DNA of 64,000 bases from Bradyrhizobium sp. CCBAU 53338 (GTDB lineage Bacteria > Pseudomonadota > Alphaproteobacteria > Rhizobiales > Xanthobacteraceae): assembly GCF_015291665.1 (NCBI RefSeq), contig NZ_CP030048.1, positions 4,650,001-4,714,000 on the forward strand, in the 5' to 3' direction. Position 1 is the stretch's first letter. Every line of letters starts with the position of its first letter. The position numbers were made by a program, and so were the translations under genes. Of this stretch, positions 44,193 to 52,232 are shown piece by piece. The notes below the pieces were generated by a model. It saw only the letters and a list, made by a program, of their open reading frames with translations, did no database searches and was not told the DNA's origin.

Positions 44193-45089
44193 TCAGGCAT
44201 CGACCGCGTTCTCCAGCGCGAGCGGGCGCGCTCTTTGCTCTTCCATATCCTTGGTTCCGATCACAAGCATATCACCACAAAGCCGCAGCACGGCACCCTC
44301 GATCAATCCGCGGTCGAATAATTGCCGTGCACATTCCGCGCCAGATTCGAGCGCAGCCGCGATCTCCTCTTGCGATAATTCACCGACGTCACGGGTGACC
44401 AGACGTGCGCCAAGATCGCTGTCGGGCTGAAGCTCGTTGGCGGGTTGCCTGGTGATGGCGGGATGTCCGGGCAAATCGACGGCGTTCGCAATCACGGTCG
44501 CGGCCGCATCAGCCTGCGACGCCGTCGCCGCCAGAACCGTCACCGCGTCGGCAATGCCGAGCGAAAAGCTGCGGCCATGGCGGCCGCTGGTCGCAATGCC
44601 GCGCACGGGATCATCCGCGTCAACCCTCATGACCCTCATCACGCCGTCACGATCCGGCCGATCCATCAAGCCGACGGAAAAATGCTCGCCGCGCCCGAGA
44701 TGCAGCGCGATGTCGCCGCCATTGTTGACATAGACCCGATCGAGCGGCGCTGCGTTCAGCATCGCAGCCAGGATTTCTTCAGCCACACTGCCGGCCACCG
44801 CGGCCATTGGGGTGATGAAGCAATCCGCGGCATAAGGCGCGACTGCGGCGTGCATCCGACGCGCGACCACGCCCTTCAGCGACGTCCGCGCCTTGGCGGC
44901 CGCCCGCAATTCCGGCAGCTCCGCACAGAGTTCGTCGAGCAGGCCCGTGAAACGCCGCGCCGCAGCCTCGTAAGCCGCGCGCAGCTCGTGCTCGCGCCCT
45001 CTCGCCTGCACGATCAGATCAATCGGTCCATCCTGCAAATGCAGCCGCCGGCCATCAGACAGCAATGCGATTTGCGGGAGCCGTGTCAT
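44193..45089 (-). CDS. UPF0280 family protein (ApbE-like fold, function unknown)
   Basis: A 298-residue protein with UPF0280 features: RFTGLLDELCAELPELR, VARRMHAAVAPY, FITPMAAVAGSVAEEIL, VYVNNGGDIALHLGRGE and GIATSGRHGRSFSLGIADAVTVLA. The PMAAVAGSVA, NNGGDIA and IATSG stretches echo the ApbE flavin transferases, whose fold UPF0280 members share as I recall. It overlaps hnr by four bases (ATGA), so it is made with the reductase. I infer a role in maturing that flavoenzyme. It has no signal peptide, unlike canonical ApbE. Confidence 0.85.
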   Translation of the reverse strand: MTRLPQIALLSDGRRLHLQDGPIDLIVQARGREHELRAAYEAAARRFTGLLDELCAELPELRAAAKARTSLKGVVARRMHAAVAPYAADCFITPMAAVAGSVAEEILAAMLNAAPLDRVYVNNGGDIALHLGRGEHFSVGLMDRPDRDGVMRVMRVDADDPVRGIATSGRHGRSFSLGIADAVTVLAATASQADAAATVIANAVDLPGHPAITRQPANELQPDSDLGARLVTRDVGELSQEEIAAALESGAECARQLFDRGLIEGAVLRLCGDMLVIGTKDMEEQRARPLALENAVDA

Positions 45090-46561
45090 GCCCGCCGTCC
45101 CGGGATCGGATTCTGCCAGGGCAACTGACGGACATCATCGCCGCCCCTGACCTCGGCGAGCGGCTTGACGTAGTCCATGTGTCCGCCGAGCGCGGCATAG
45201 TCGGTGAGTTTCATCGTGAACTCGATCGGCGCGACCAGCGCCGGCGTCGGCACATAACCGAATGCACCCGCCGGCATCTGCGTCACGTCCACCATGTAGG
45301 TGATACCGCCGCCGGGCCAGACATAGACCGCCGCGCCGCCGCTGGTGACGCGCGTCAGGGCGTCCTTCACCGACCGCGTCAGCCGCACCGGATTGTCGGT
45401 CACCCCGGCACGCAAGGAACCGCCGGCACCAGCCATGAACAACACCGTGCACAGCGCAGGCTCGCAATTTTCCTGGATGCGCTCGACCGAGAATTGCAGG
45501 TCGGCGGGCATTTCGGTCTCGATCGGCTTCAGGGCGTCGTCGAGCACGTAGTAGGACGAATGCTCGCCCGTGGTGGACACCATCAGCATCGACAGCCCGG
45601 GCCTGGCCTCCTTGGCGTCGAACGGCCCGAGGATGGCCAGCGGATCGGAGATGTTGGTGCCGCCCCACCCGGTGCCGGGATCGGCGACCTGGAAATAACG
45701 GCCGGGCGTCGAACGCCGCCCCTTCATCTTGATGCCCGTGTCGGCGATGTCGAGCAGCTTGCCGGCCTGGTGCTCCGAGAGCACGCCGGTGATGTGATCG
45801 TCGACCACGACGACCTCGTCGACCTTGCCATGCCATTGCTTGGCGAACATGCCGATGGTCGCCGAGCCGCAGCCGACGCGCATGCGCTCTTCCTTGACGC
45901 CGTTGACGATCGGCGGCTGGCCGGCCTGCACCACCACGCTGGCGCCGCCGTCGATGGTCAGCTCTACCGCCTTGCAATTGGCGAGGTCCATCAGCGTGTC
46001 GCAGGTGACGCGACCTTCTTTCTTCGAACCGCCGGTGAGATGATGCACGCCGCCGAGCGACAGCATCTGCGAGCCGTACTCGCTGGTCGTGACGTGGCCG
46101 ACCGCCTCGCCCTGCGCGCGCACGGTCGCGGTCTCCGGACCGAGATAGCGGTCGGTGTCGATCTTCACCTTGATGCCGCAATAGGAGAAGATGCCCTCGG
46201 TGACGACGGTCACCATGTCGACACCGTCGACCTCGGAGGAGACGATGAACGGCGCCGGTTTGTAGTCGGGATAGGTCGTGCCCGCGCCGATCGCGGTGAC
46301 GAAGGTCGAGGGCTCGTGGACGATCTTGCCGTCCCAGTCTTCGGTGCGGCTGAACGGCACGAGCTTGCCGCCCTGCGACACCGTGCGTTCGAGAATGATG
46401 TGGGGATCGACGCGGACGAGCTTGCCATCCTGGTTGGCATAGCGGTCGCAGGCGCCCGCCGCGCCCGGCTTGATGTAGCACATCACCGGACAAGCGTCGC
46501 AGCGGATCTTGTCGATGGCAGCGCTCGTTGTTTCCGTCACCATGTCAAAGCCAGCGGACAT
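45086..46561 (-). CDS. hnr: 6-hydroxynicotinate reductase
   Basis: A protein of about 491 residues homologous to 6-hydroxynicotinate reductase of Eubacterium barkeri, which uses reduced ferredoxin to make 1,4,5,6-tetrahydro-6-oxonicotinate. Near the N-terminus a ferredoxin-like cysteine set, Cys21, Cys24, Cys28 and Cys38 (CDACPVMC...C), can bind an iron-sulphur cluster. Later parts include GIFSYCGIKVKIDTD, EYGSQMLSLGGVHHLTGG and GWGGTNISDP. The start is 46561 or the in-frame ATG at 46543 (MVTETTS); neither has a clear ribosome site. It heads the operon with UPF0280, DUF1185, the ABC importer and nicR. Confidence 0.88.
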   Translation of the reverse strand: MSAGFDMVTETTSAAIDKIRCDACPVMCYIKPGAAGACDRYANQDGKLVRVDPHIILERTVSQGGKLVPFSRTEDWDGKIVHEPSTFVTAIGAGTTYPDYKPAPFIVSSEVDGVDMVTVVTEGIFSYCGIKVKIDTDRYLGPETATVRAQGEAVGHVTTSEYGSQMLSLGGVHHLTGGSKKEGRVTCDTLMDLANCKAVELTIDGGASVVVQAGQPPIVNGVKEERMRVGCGSATIGMFAKQWHGKVDEVVVVDDHITGVLSEHQAGKLLDIADTGIKMKGRRSTPGRYFQVADPGTGWGGTNISDPLAILGPFDAKEARPGLSMLMVSTTGEHSSYYVLDDALKPIETEMPADLQFSVERIQENCEPALCTVLFMAGAGGSLRAGVTDNPVRLTRSVKDALTRVTSGGAAVYVWPGGGITYMVDVTQMPAGAFGYVPTPALVAPIEFTMKLTDYAALGGHMDYVKPLAEVRGGDDVRQLPWQNPIPGRRA

Positions 46562-46569
46562 TGCGGTTA

Positions 46570-46615
46570 TCATTCGTATACGAACGATGTTGCGCGCGGT
46601 CCTGATGGCTGTCAA
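46570..46615 (-). promoter_or_regulatory. hnr promoter with NicR-like operator
   Basis: Reading leftward, TTGACA (46615-46610, perfect -35) and CAACAT (46592-46587, weak -10) are 17 bases apart. The palindrome TCATTCGTATACGAACGA (46570-46587, one mismatched pair) directly follows and covers the start point, ending nine bases before the first possible ATG. The same palindrome recurs at 37071-37088. Confidence 0.65.
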
Positions 46616-46716
46616 GCGGCGCCGCGCGCGAAAAGTCGCGCCTGCCGAATAAAACCTCATTTGCCTCTCGCCTTGTCCACAAAGCGGGCAGTTGCGCTGC
46701 ACTGCGGCATGGCCGC

Positions 46717-46744
46717 TTGCACGTTTGTGTACAAACGGTATCGT
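46717..46744 (+). promoter_or_regulatory. nicA promoter candidate with palindrome in the spacer
   Basis: TTGCAC (46717-46722) and TATCGT (46739-46744) are 16 bases apart and flank CGTTTGT and ACAAACG (46722-46737, separated by GT), a near-perfect palindrome. A repressor bound there would block the polymerase. The half GTACAAAC is shared with the 37058 element and resembles the TetR operator halves at 30837 and 51900. Confidence 0.5.
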
Positions 46745-46772
46745 CGCAACGTACATTTCTGCGACCGCAGGA

Positions 46773-46823
46773 CTTGGAAACGAGTAAGGCTTGGAAACGG
46801 GTAAGGCTTGGGAACGAGGATGA
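46773..46823 (+). repeat. Three tandem 17-base direct repeats ending in the nicA start
   Basis: The units CTTGGAAACGAGTAAGG (46773-46789), CTTGGAAACGGGTAAGG (46790-46806) and CTTGGGAACGAGGATGA (46807-46823) are consecutive. The third contains the nicA ATG. Each carries a purine-rich AAGG or GAGG that could act as a ribosome site. The repeats may be a translation-tuning element or a slippage-prone locus. Confidence 0.7.
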
Positions 46824-47302
46824 CGCAAACACCGATCCGCCTCACCGTGAACGGCAGGATCCACGACGTCACGGCAGAACGCCAGACGCCGTTGCTTTAT
46901 GTGCTGCGCAACGATCTCGGACTCAATGGCCCGAAATACGGTTGCGGCCTGGGTGAATGCGGCACCTGTACTGTCCTGATTGATGGCATGGCTGCGCGAT
47001 CCTGCGTGATTCCGATCGGCGGCTGCGCCGGGCGCGACATCGTGACGCTCGAAGGCCTCGGCACGCGCGACAAGCCTGATGTGGTGCAGCAGGCCTTCAT
47101 CGACGAGCAGGCCGCGCAATGCGGCTACTGCCTCAACGGCATGATCATGACCACCAAGGCGCTGCTCGCGGTCAACCCGCAACCGTCAGAGCAGGAGGCG
47201 CTCGCGGCGCTGCGCTACAATCTCTGCCGATGCGGCACGCATGTCGAGATCCTGCGCGCCGTGATGCGTGCTTCGGGCCAGCTTGCCGAGGCCGGTGATT
47301 GA
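46820..47302 (+). CDS. nicA: Nicotinate dehydrogenase small subunit, [2Fe-2S]
   Basis: A 160-residue subunit of the xanthine-oxidase family. The plant-type [2Fe-2S] site is CGLGECGTC plus a later Cys, and the second site is CGYC with CRCG. With NicB it would hydroxylate nicotinate at C6 using water, passing electrons to haem c. The start may be ATG 46820 or TTG 46808; GAGG abuts the ATG, which is unusually close, so the TTG (AAGG-C-TTG) cannot be excluded. It overlaps nicB by one base (TGATG). Confidence 0.9.
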   Translation: MTQTPIRLTVNGRIHDVTAERQTPLLYVLRNDLGLNGPKYGCGLGECGTCTVLIDGMAARSCVIPIGGCAGRDIVTLEGLGTRDKPDVVQQAFIDEQAAQCGYCLNGMIMTTKALLAVNPQPSEQEALAALRYNLCRCGTHVEILRAVMRASGQLAEAGD

Positions 47303-50300
47303 TGGCCTCCCCTGTTTCGAACGGATCCGAGCGGGGGTCGCTCGTCGTCTCCCGTAGCGTGGACGAAGTCACGTCCGAAACATTCGTGCGGATCACCGCG
47401 GATGGCTCCGTCACCGCCTATAACGGCCATGTCGATCTCGGCACCGGAATTCGCACCGCACTTGGCCAGATCGTCGCCGAAGAGCTGGACGTCTCCTTTG
47501 CGCGTGTCGTCGTCGTGCTCGGCGACACTGCGGTGGTGCCGAACCAGGGCGCGACGATTGCCAGCGAAACGATCCAGATCACTGCCGTGCCCCTGCGCAA
47601 GGCCGCAGCCCAGGCGCGTCACTTCCTGATCGCGCGCGCGGCCGAGCGGCTGGAGCTGCCGGCAGAGGAACTGAAGATAGAGGACGGCCTTGTCCGAGGT
47701 CACAATCGCAGCGTCAGCTATGGCGAGTTGATCGGCAGCGAGACCATCCGCCTCGAGCTTGCCGACGACGTCGCCGTCAAGGCCGTCGGTGACTACGCCA
47801 TCGTCGGCCAGTCGATGCCGCGGGTCGATCTCCCGGCCAAGGCCACGGGCGAGTTGACCTTCGTGCACGATATCCGCCTGCCCGGCATGCTGCACGGCCG
47901 CGTGGTGCGCCCGCCCTATTCCGGCGTCGATGCAGGTCCCTTCGTCGGCACCAGCCTGATCGCGGTGGATGAAGCTTCCGTACGCGACATTCCCGGTCTC
48001 ATGGCCGTCGTGCGCATCGGCGATTTCGTCGGCGTGGTGGCCGAGCGCGAGGAGAATGCGATTCGCGCCGCGGAGCAGCTCGCGGTGAGCTGGAAGCCGA
48101 CGCCCGCGCTGACCGACCTTGCCGATGTCGAGACCGCACTGCGCGCCAATCCGTCGACGCCGCGCACGCTGATCGACAAGGGCGATGTCGATGCGGCGAT
48201 CGCGGGCTCAGCGAGGCCGATGCAACGCACTTATGTCTGGCCGTACCAGATGCACGCCTCGATCGGCCCGTCCTGCGCGGTCGCGGATTTCCGGGACGGC
48301 AACATTCGCGTCTGGTCCGGCACGCAGAATCCGCACGTGCTGCGCGCCGACCTTGCGCTGCTGGTGGAGCGTCCCGAGAGCGAGGTCGAGGTCATCAGGC
48401 TCGAGGCCGCCGGCTGCTACGGCCGCAATTGCGCCGACGACGTCACAGGGGATGCGCTGCTGCTGTCGCGCGCGGTCGGCCGGCCGGTACGCGTCCAGTT
48501 GACGCGGGAGCAGGAGCACGCCTGGGAGCCGAAGGGCACCGCGCAGCTCATCGACGTCAATGGCGGCCTGGACGCGGACGGCGGCATCGCCGGCTACGAT
48601 CTCGCCACGCGCTATCCCTCGAACGCCGCGCCGACGCTGGCGCTGCTGCTCACGGGGCGCATCTCGCCCGAGCCCTCGGTGCTCCAGATGGGCGATCGCA
48701 CCGCGATCCCGCCTTACGACTACGATCACATGCGCGTCGTCGCCCACGACATGGCACCGATCGTGCGCGCGTCCTGGTTTCGCGGCGTCTCGGCGCTGCC
48801 GAACACCTTTGCGCATGAATCCTACATCGACGAGGCGGCATTCGAGGCCGGCGTCGATCCCATCGAATATCGGCTGCGCTACCTGAAAGACCAGCGGGCC
48901 GTCGACCTCGTCAATGCCGTGGCCGAACGCGCAGGCTGGACTCCGCGGCCGGTCCGCGAGGAGAAGGACGGCGACATCGTGCATGGGCGCGGCTTTGCCT
49001 ATGCGATCTATGTCCACAGCAAGTTTCCCGGCTATGGCGCAGCTTGGTCGGCGTGGGTCGCAGACGTCGCCGTGAACAAGACGACGGGCGATGTCAGCGT
49101 CACCCGCGTCGTCGCGGGCCAGGACTCCGGCCTGATGATCAATCCGGACGGTGTCCGCCACCAGATCCACGGCAACGTCATCCAGTCCACCAGCCGCGCG
49201 CTGATGGAGGAAGTGTCGTTCGAGCGCGGCGCGGTCGCCGCGCGCGAATGGGGCGCCTATCCGATCATCCCCTTCCCCGACGTGCCCAAGATCGACGTGC
49301 TGATGCTGCCGCGCCAGGACCAGCCACCGCTCGGCGTCGGCGAATCCGCATCGGTGCCGAGCGCAGCCGCGATCGCCAATGCGATCTTCGATGCCACCGG
49401 CGTGCGCTTTCGCGAGCCGCCGTTCACGCCGGAACGGATCCTGAGGGGATTGCACGGCGAGACATCGCCCGTGCCGCAGGCCCTGCCCGCGCCCGCTGCG
49501 CCGAAGCCCTCTCGCTTCTGGGAAAATCCCTTCGCGAAGCGTGCCGGCATCTTCGCGACGATTGCCGCCGTGTGCACTGCTGCGATTGGCGTCGGCGCAG
49601 CACTTCTGCCGGGCCGAGCGATCGCGCCGATCGCGCGGCCCGATGCGTCGGTCTATTCCGCTGCGACCATCGGGCGCGGCGAGCAGCTCGCGGCGCTCGG
49701 CAATTGCGCGGAGTGCCACACCAGTTTGAGCGGCGTGCTCAACGCCGGCGGCCGCGCGCTGGAGACGCCGTTTGGCACGATCTACTCCACCAATATCACA
49801 CCTGACATCGAGACCGGCATCGGCGCCTGGTCCTATCCCGCCTTCGAGCGCGCCATGCGCGACGGGCTGCATCGCGACGGCCGGCAGCTCTATCCCGCCT
49901 TCCCCTACACGCACTTCTCGAAGACCAGCGATGCCGACATGCAGGCGCTGTACGCCTATCTGATGGCACAGCCCGCGGTGCGCGCGACGGCGCCTGCGAA
50001 TGCGCTGGCCTTCCCCTTCAATCTTCGCCCGCTGCTCGCCGGGTGGAATGCGCTGTTCCACCAGGCCAGGGAGTTCAAGCCCGATCCCGCCAAATCCGAG
50101 GCGTGGAATCGCGGCGCCTATCTGGTCGAGAGCCTCGGCCATTGCAGCGCCTGCCATTCGCCGCGCAATGCCCTCGGCGCCGAGCAGCGGCAGGCCTATC
50201 TCGCCGGCGGCTTTGCGGAAGGTTGGGAAGCGCCGCCGCTGACCTCGCTCTCTCACGCGCCGATCCCGTGGAGCGAAGACGAGCTGTTCGCCTATTTGCG

Positions 50301-50814
50301 CACCGGCCATTCGCGCTATCACGGCGTTGCCGCCGGCCCGATGGCGCCTGTTGTCCGTGATCTAAAAGCTCTGCCCGATCATGACATCCGCGCGATGGCG
50401 GTCTATCTCGGCTCGTTCAACGACGGCGCCGCCGACGCGCCCGCGCTCGCGACGAAGCTCGAGAGCGCAACGCAAGTCACCGTCGCCTCGTCCACCGGTG
50501 CGCGGCTCTATCAGGGCGCCTGCGCCGTCTGCCACGAGGTCGGCGGCCTGCCGCTGTTCGGCAGCCGTCCCTCGCTCGCGCTCAACAGCAATCTGCACAG
50601 CGCGACCTCGGACAATCTCGTGCAGGTGATCCTGCACGGCATCACCGAGCCCGCATCGAGCGATCTCGGCTACATGCCCGCGTTCGGCAACAGCATGAGC
50701 GATGCGCAGGTCGAGGAGCTCGTCAGCTTCCTGCGCAGCCAGTTCGCGCCGGACAAGCCGGCATGGACCAACCTGCGCGAGACGATCGCGCGCGTTCGCG
50801 GATCAACGCACTAG
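47302..50814 (+). CDS. nicB: Nicotinate dehydrogenase large subunit: molybdopterin domain fused to three-haem cytochrome c
   Basis: An 1170-residue protein with the layout of NicB from Pseudomonas putida. Residues about 1-720 are the molybdenum-binding part of the xanthine dehydrogenase family (GHVDLGTGIRTALGQIVAEEL, ASWFRGVSALPNTFAHESYID in part, GVGESASVPSAAAIANAI). One membrane segment lies at about 745-768. The C-terminal region has three haem c sites: CAECH 802-806, CSACH 948-952 and CAVCH 1074-1078. Electrons from nicotinate hydroxylation should pass to the respiratory chain at a terminal oxidase. How the haem domain reaches the periplasm while the Mo domain matures in the cytoplasm is unclear. 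Confidence 0.92.
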   Translation: MASPVSNGSERGSLVVSRSVDEVTSETFVRITADGSVTAYNGHVDLGTGIRTALGQIVAEELDVSFARVVVVLGDTAVVPNQGATIASETIQITAVPLRKAAAQARHFLIARAAERLELPAEELKIEDGLVRGHNRSVSYGELIGSETIRLELADDVAVKAVGDYAIVGQSMPRVDLPAKATGELTFVHDIRLPGMLHGRVVRPPYSGVDAGPFVGTSLIAVDEASVRDIPGLMAVVRIGDFVGVVAEREENAIRAAEQLAVSWKPTPALTDLADVETALRANPSTPRTLIDKGDVDAAIAGSARPMQRTYVWPYQMHASIGPSCAVADFRDGNIRVWSGTQNPHVLRADLALLVERPESEVEVIRLEAAGCYGRNCADDVTGDALLLSRAVGRPVRVQLTREQEHAWEPKGTAQLIDVNGGLDADGGIAGYDLATRYPSNAAPTLALLLTGRISPEPSVLQMGDRTAIPPYDYDHMRVVAHDMAPIVRASWFRGVSALPNTFAHESYIDEAAFEAGVDPIEYRLRYLKDQRAVDLVNAVAERAGWTPRPVREEKDGDIVHGRGFAYAIYVHSKFPGYGAAWSAWVADVAVNKTTGDVSVTRVVAGQDSGLMINPDGVRHQIHGNVIQSTSRALMEEVSFERGAVAAREWGAYPIIPFPDVPKIDVLMLPRQDQPPLGVGESASVPSAAAIANAIFDATGVRFREPPFTPERILRGLHGETSPVPQALPAPAAPKPSRFWENPFAKRAGIFATIAAVCTAAIGVGAALLPGRAIAPIARPDASVYSAATIGRGEQLAALGNCAECHTSLSGVLNAGGRALETPFGTIYSTNITPDIETGIGAWSYPAFERAMRDGLHRDGRQLYPAFPYTHFSKTSDADMQALYAYLMAQPAVRATAPANALAFPFNLRPLLAGWNALFHQAREFKPDPAKSEAWNRGAYLVESLGHCSACHSPRNALGAEQRQAYLAGGFAEGWEAPPLTSLSHAPIPWSEDELFAYLRTGHSRYHGVAAGPMAPVVRDLKALPDHDIRAMAVYLGSFNDGAADAPALATKLESATQVTVASSTGARLYQGACAVCHEVGGLPLFGSRPSLALNSNLHSATSDNLVQVILHGITEPASSDLGYMPAFGNSMSDAQVEELVSFLRSQFAPDKPAWTNLRETIARVRGSTH

Positions 50815-50825
50815 AGAGCACGCCA

Positions 50826-51794
50826 TCAAGCGTGCTTCTTCATCTCCACCGGCGGCGTGCCGTGGGTGTGGAAGGATTCGATCGTCTTCAAGCCCCACGC
50901 CTGGCCCTTCTTGCGCTCTTCTTCCGTCCACACGATCGGCTTCCAGTCCGGCGCCAGGATGAGGCGGGCGCCGGCATTGGCGACTTCGACGCGGTTGCCG
51001 CCGGGCTCGTAGACATAGAGGAAGAAGGTCTGCTGGATCGCGTGCTTGTGCGGCCCGGTCTCGATGTGCACCCCGTTCTCCAGGAAGATGTCTGCGGCGC
51101 GCAGAATCTCCTCGCGGCTGTCGAGCGCGTAGGTGACGTGGTGGAAGCGGCCGGGCGTGCCGGAATGATCGAGCGAATAGGCGAAATCGTAGCTCTTGTT
51201 CGACATGGTCAGCCACATCGCCGCTTCCCGCCCGTCATTGAGCACGATCTGCTCGGTGAGGCGGCAGCCGAGGTAGTTTTCGAAGAACTCGCGGTTGGCC
51301 TTGATGTCGACGGCGAGGCAGTTGAGATGGTCGAGGCGGCGGACATTGACGCCGCGCGCCGGAAAGCGCTGCGCCTGGTTCTTCAGCGCCGGCTTCAGCT
51401 CCGGCGGCGCCTGATACCATTCGGTCTCGTAATAGAGCTCGACGATGTGCCCATCGGGGTCGCGGCAGCGGAACGTCGGCCCCTGCCCCATGTCGCCGTC
51501 GATCCAGCCGATGTCGAAGCCCGAGCCCTTCAGCGCGGCGACGCGGCGCTCCAGCGCCTGCTGGCTGCGCGCGCGCAGCGCCATGTGCTCCATGCCTGAG
51601 GTCTTCGACGCCGTGAGCTTGAGCGAATAGCGCTCGTAATCGTCCCAGCCGCGCAGGTAAACCGACTCGCCCTTCCGTCCGCTGACCGTCATGCCCATGA
51701 CGTCGACGAAGAATTTCAGGCTCTCGTCGGGCTTCGGCGTCAGCAGTTCCATGTGGCCGAGATGGGCGAGATCGAGGATCGGTTCGGGCTGCAT
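50826..51794 (-). CDS. Extradiol ring-cleavage dioxygenase, VOC fold (catechol 2,3-dioxygenase-like)
   Basis: A 322-residue type I extradiol dioxygenase with two vicinal-oxygen-chelate domains. The Fe(II) ligands are His156 (RRLDHLNCL), His219 (GRFHHVTYAL) and Glu270 (GNRVEV), with spacing as in catechol 2,3-dioxygenase. GGAGG lies six bases before the ATG at 51794. It is convergent with nicB but carries the operator of the TetR regulon (51900-51923), so it belongs functionally with the pyrone dicarboxylate operon. It may cleave protocatechuate or gallate-type diols; the substrate is not known. Confidence 0.88.
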   Translation of the reverse strand: MQPEPILDLAHLGHMELLTPKPDESLKFFVDVMGMTVSGRKGESVYLRGWDDYERYSLKLTASKTSGMEHMALRARSQQALERRVAALKGSGFDIGWIDGDMGQGPTFRCRDPDGHIVELYYETEWYQAPPELKPALKNQAQRFPARGVNVRRLDHLNCLAVDIKANREFFENYLGCRLTEQIVLNDGREAAMWLTMSNKSYDFAYSLDHSGTPGRFHHVTYALDSREEILRAADIFLENGVHIETGPHKHAIQQTFFLYVYEPGGNRVEVANAGARLILAPDWKPIVWTEEERKKGQAWGLKTIESFHTHGTPPVEMKKHA

Positions 51795-51899
51795 GGTGTC
51801 CTCCAAAGCGTTTCTTGCGATCCGTCTCACGGAATCGCGCAATCGGGCGCGGAGCGCAATGTTCATGGATGCGCCCGGGCGGCATCCGGGGCCGCGGGC

Positions 51900-51937
51900 T
51901 CATTTGTACTAATGTACAAATGATTAGGTCCCGTCAA
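51900..51937 (-). promoter_or_regulatory. Second copy of the TetR operator-promoter, upstream of the dioxygenase
   Basis: A perfect palindrome with arms TCATTTGTAC and GTACAAATGA around TAAT (51900-51923). Leftward -35 TTGACG (51937-51932) and -10 ATTAGT (51913-51908) are 18 bases apart, exactly as at 30837-30871. The dioxygenase ATG lies about 107 bases downstream. The palindrome arms are longer than in the first copy, suggesting tighter binding. Confidence 0.75.
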
Positions 51938-52232
51938 CAAATGAACGCCAACCGGCCGACGGCGGAGCCGGCCTTCCCAAACGCGACCATTCGTCCACAA
52001 AAGGTTGGCGGAGTGCCCGGATGGTAAAATCTTCCTTAATGCGATTTGGGCTCGAAGGCCTCGAAAAGCAGCATTTCCGGGCCGAATCTGCCCAAGAGTA
52101 TGCATTCCGAACAAATCTCCTGGCCGAATTGTCGCAGATTTAACAAAGCCGCCGCGGCTCCCGTTTAACCGTTTGTCCAGCGACGGCGCCGCATAGTCCG
52201 AGAAACATTTTGTCTTCTCGGGTTCATCCATC
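51938..52232. other. Intergenic region before the HerA-like gene; no gene seen
   Basis: About 295 bases with comparatively AT-rich patches (TAAAATCTTCCTTAATGCG, GTATGCATTCCG and GATTTAACAAAG). A 28-codon frame at 51941 lacks a ribosome site and is not called. The HerA-like promoter should lie here, but I cannot assign boxes with confidence. Confidence 0.4.

Noticed and set aside
45135..46493. 452-residue minus-strand ORF in another frame of hnr
   Set aside because: Out-of-frame shadow of hnr, with long arginine-rich runs.
48208..50322. 704-residue minus-strand ORF opposite nicB
   Set aside because: Shadow of nicB; the plus frame has the molybdenum-domain motifs and three haem sites.
51941..52027. 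28-codon ORF just downstream of the TetR operator
   Set aside because: No ribosome site and proline-rich; it falls in promoter sequence of the HerA-like gene region.
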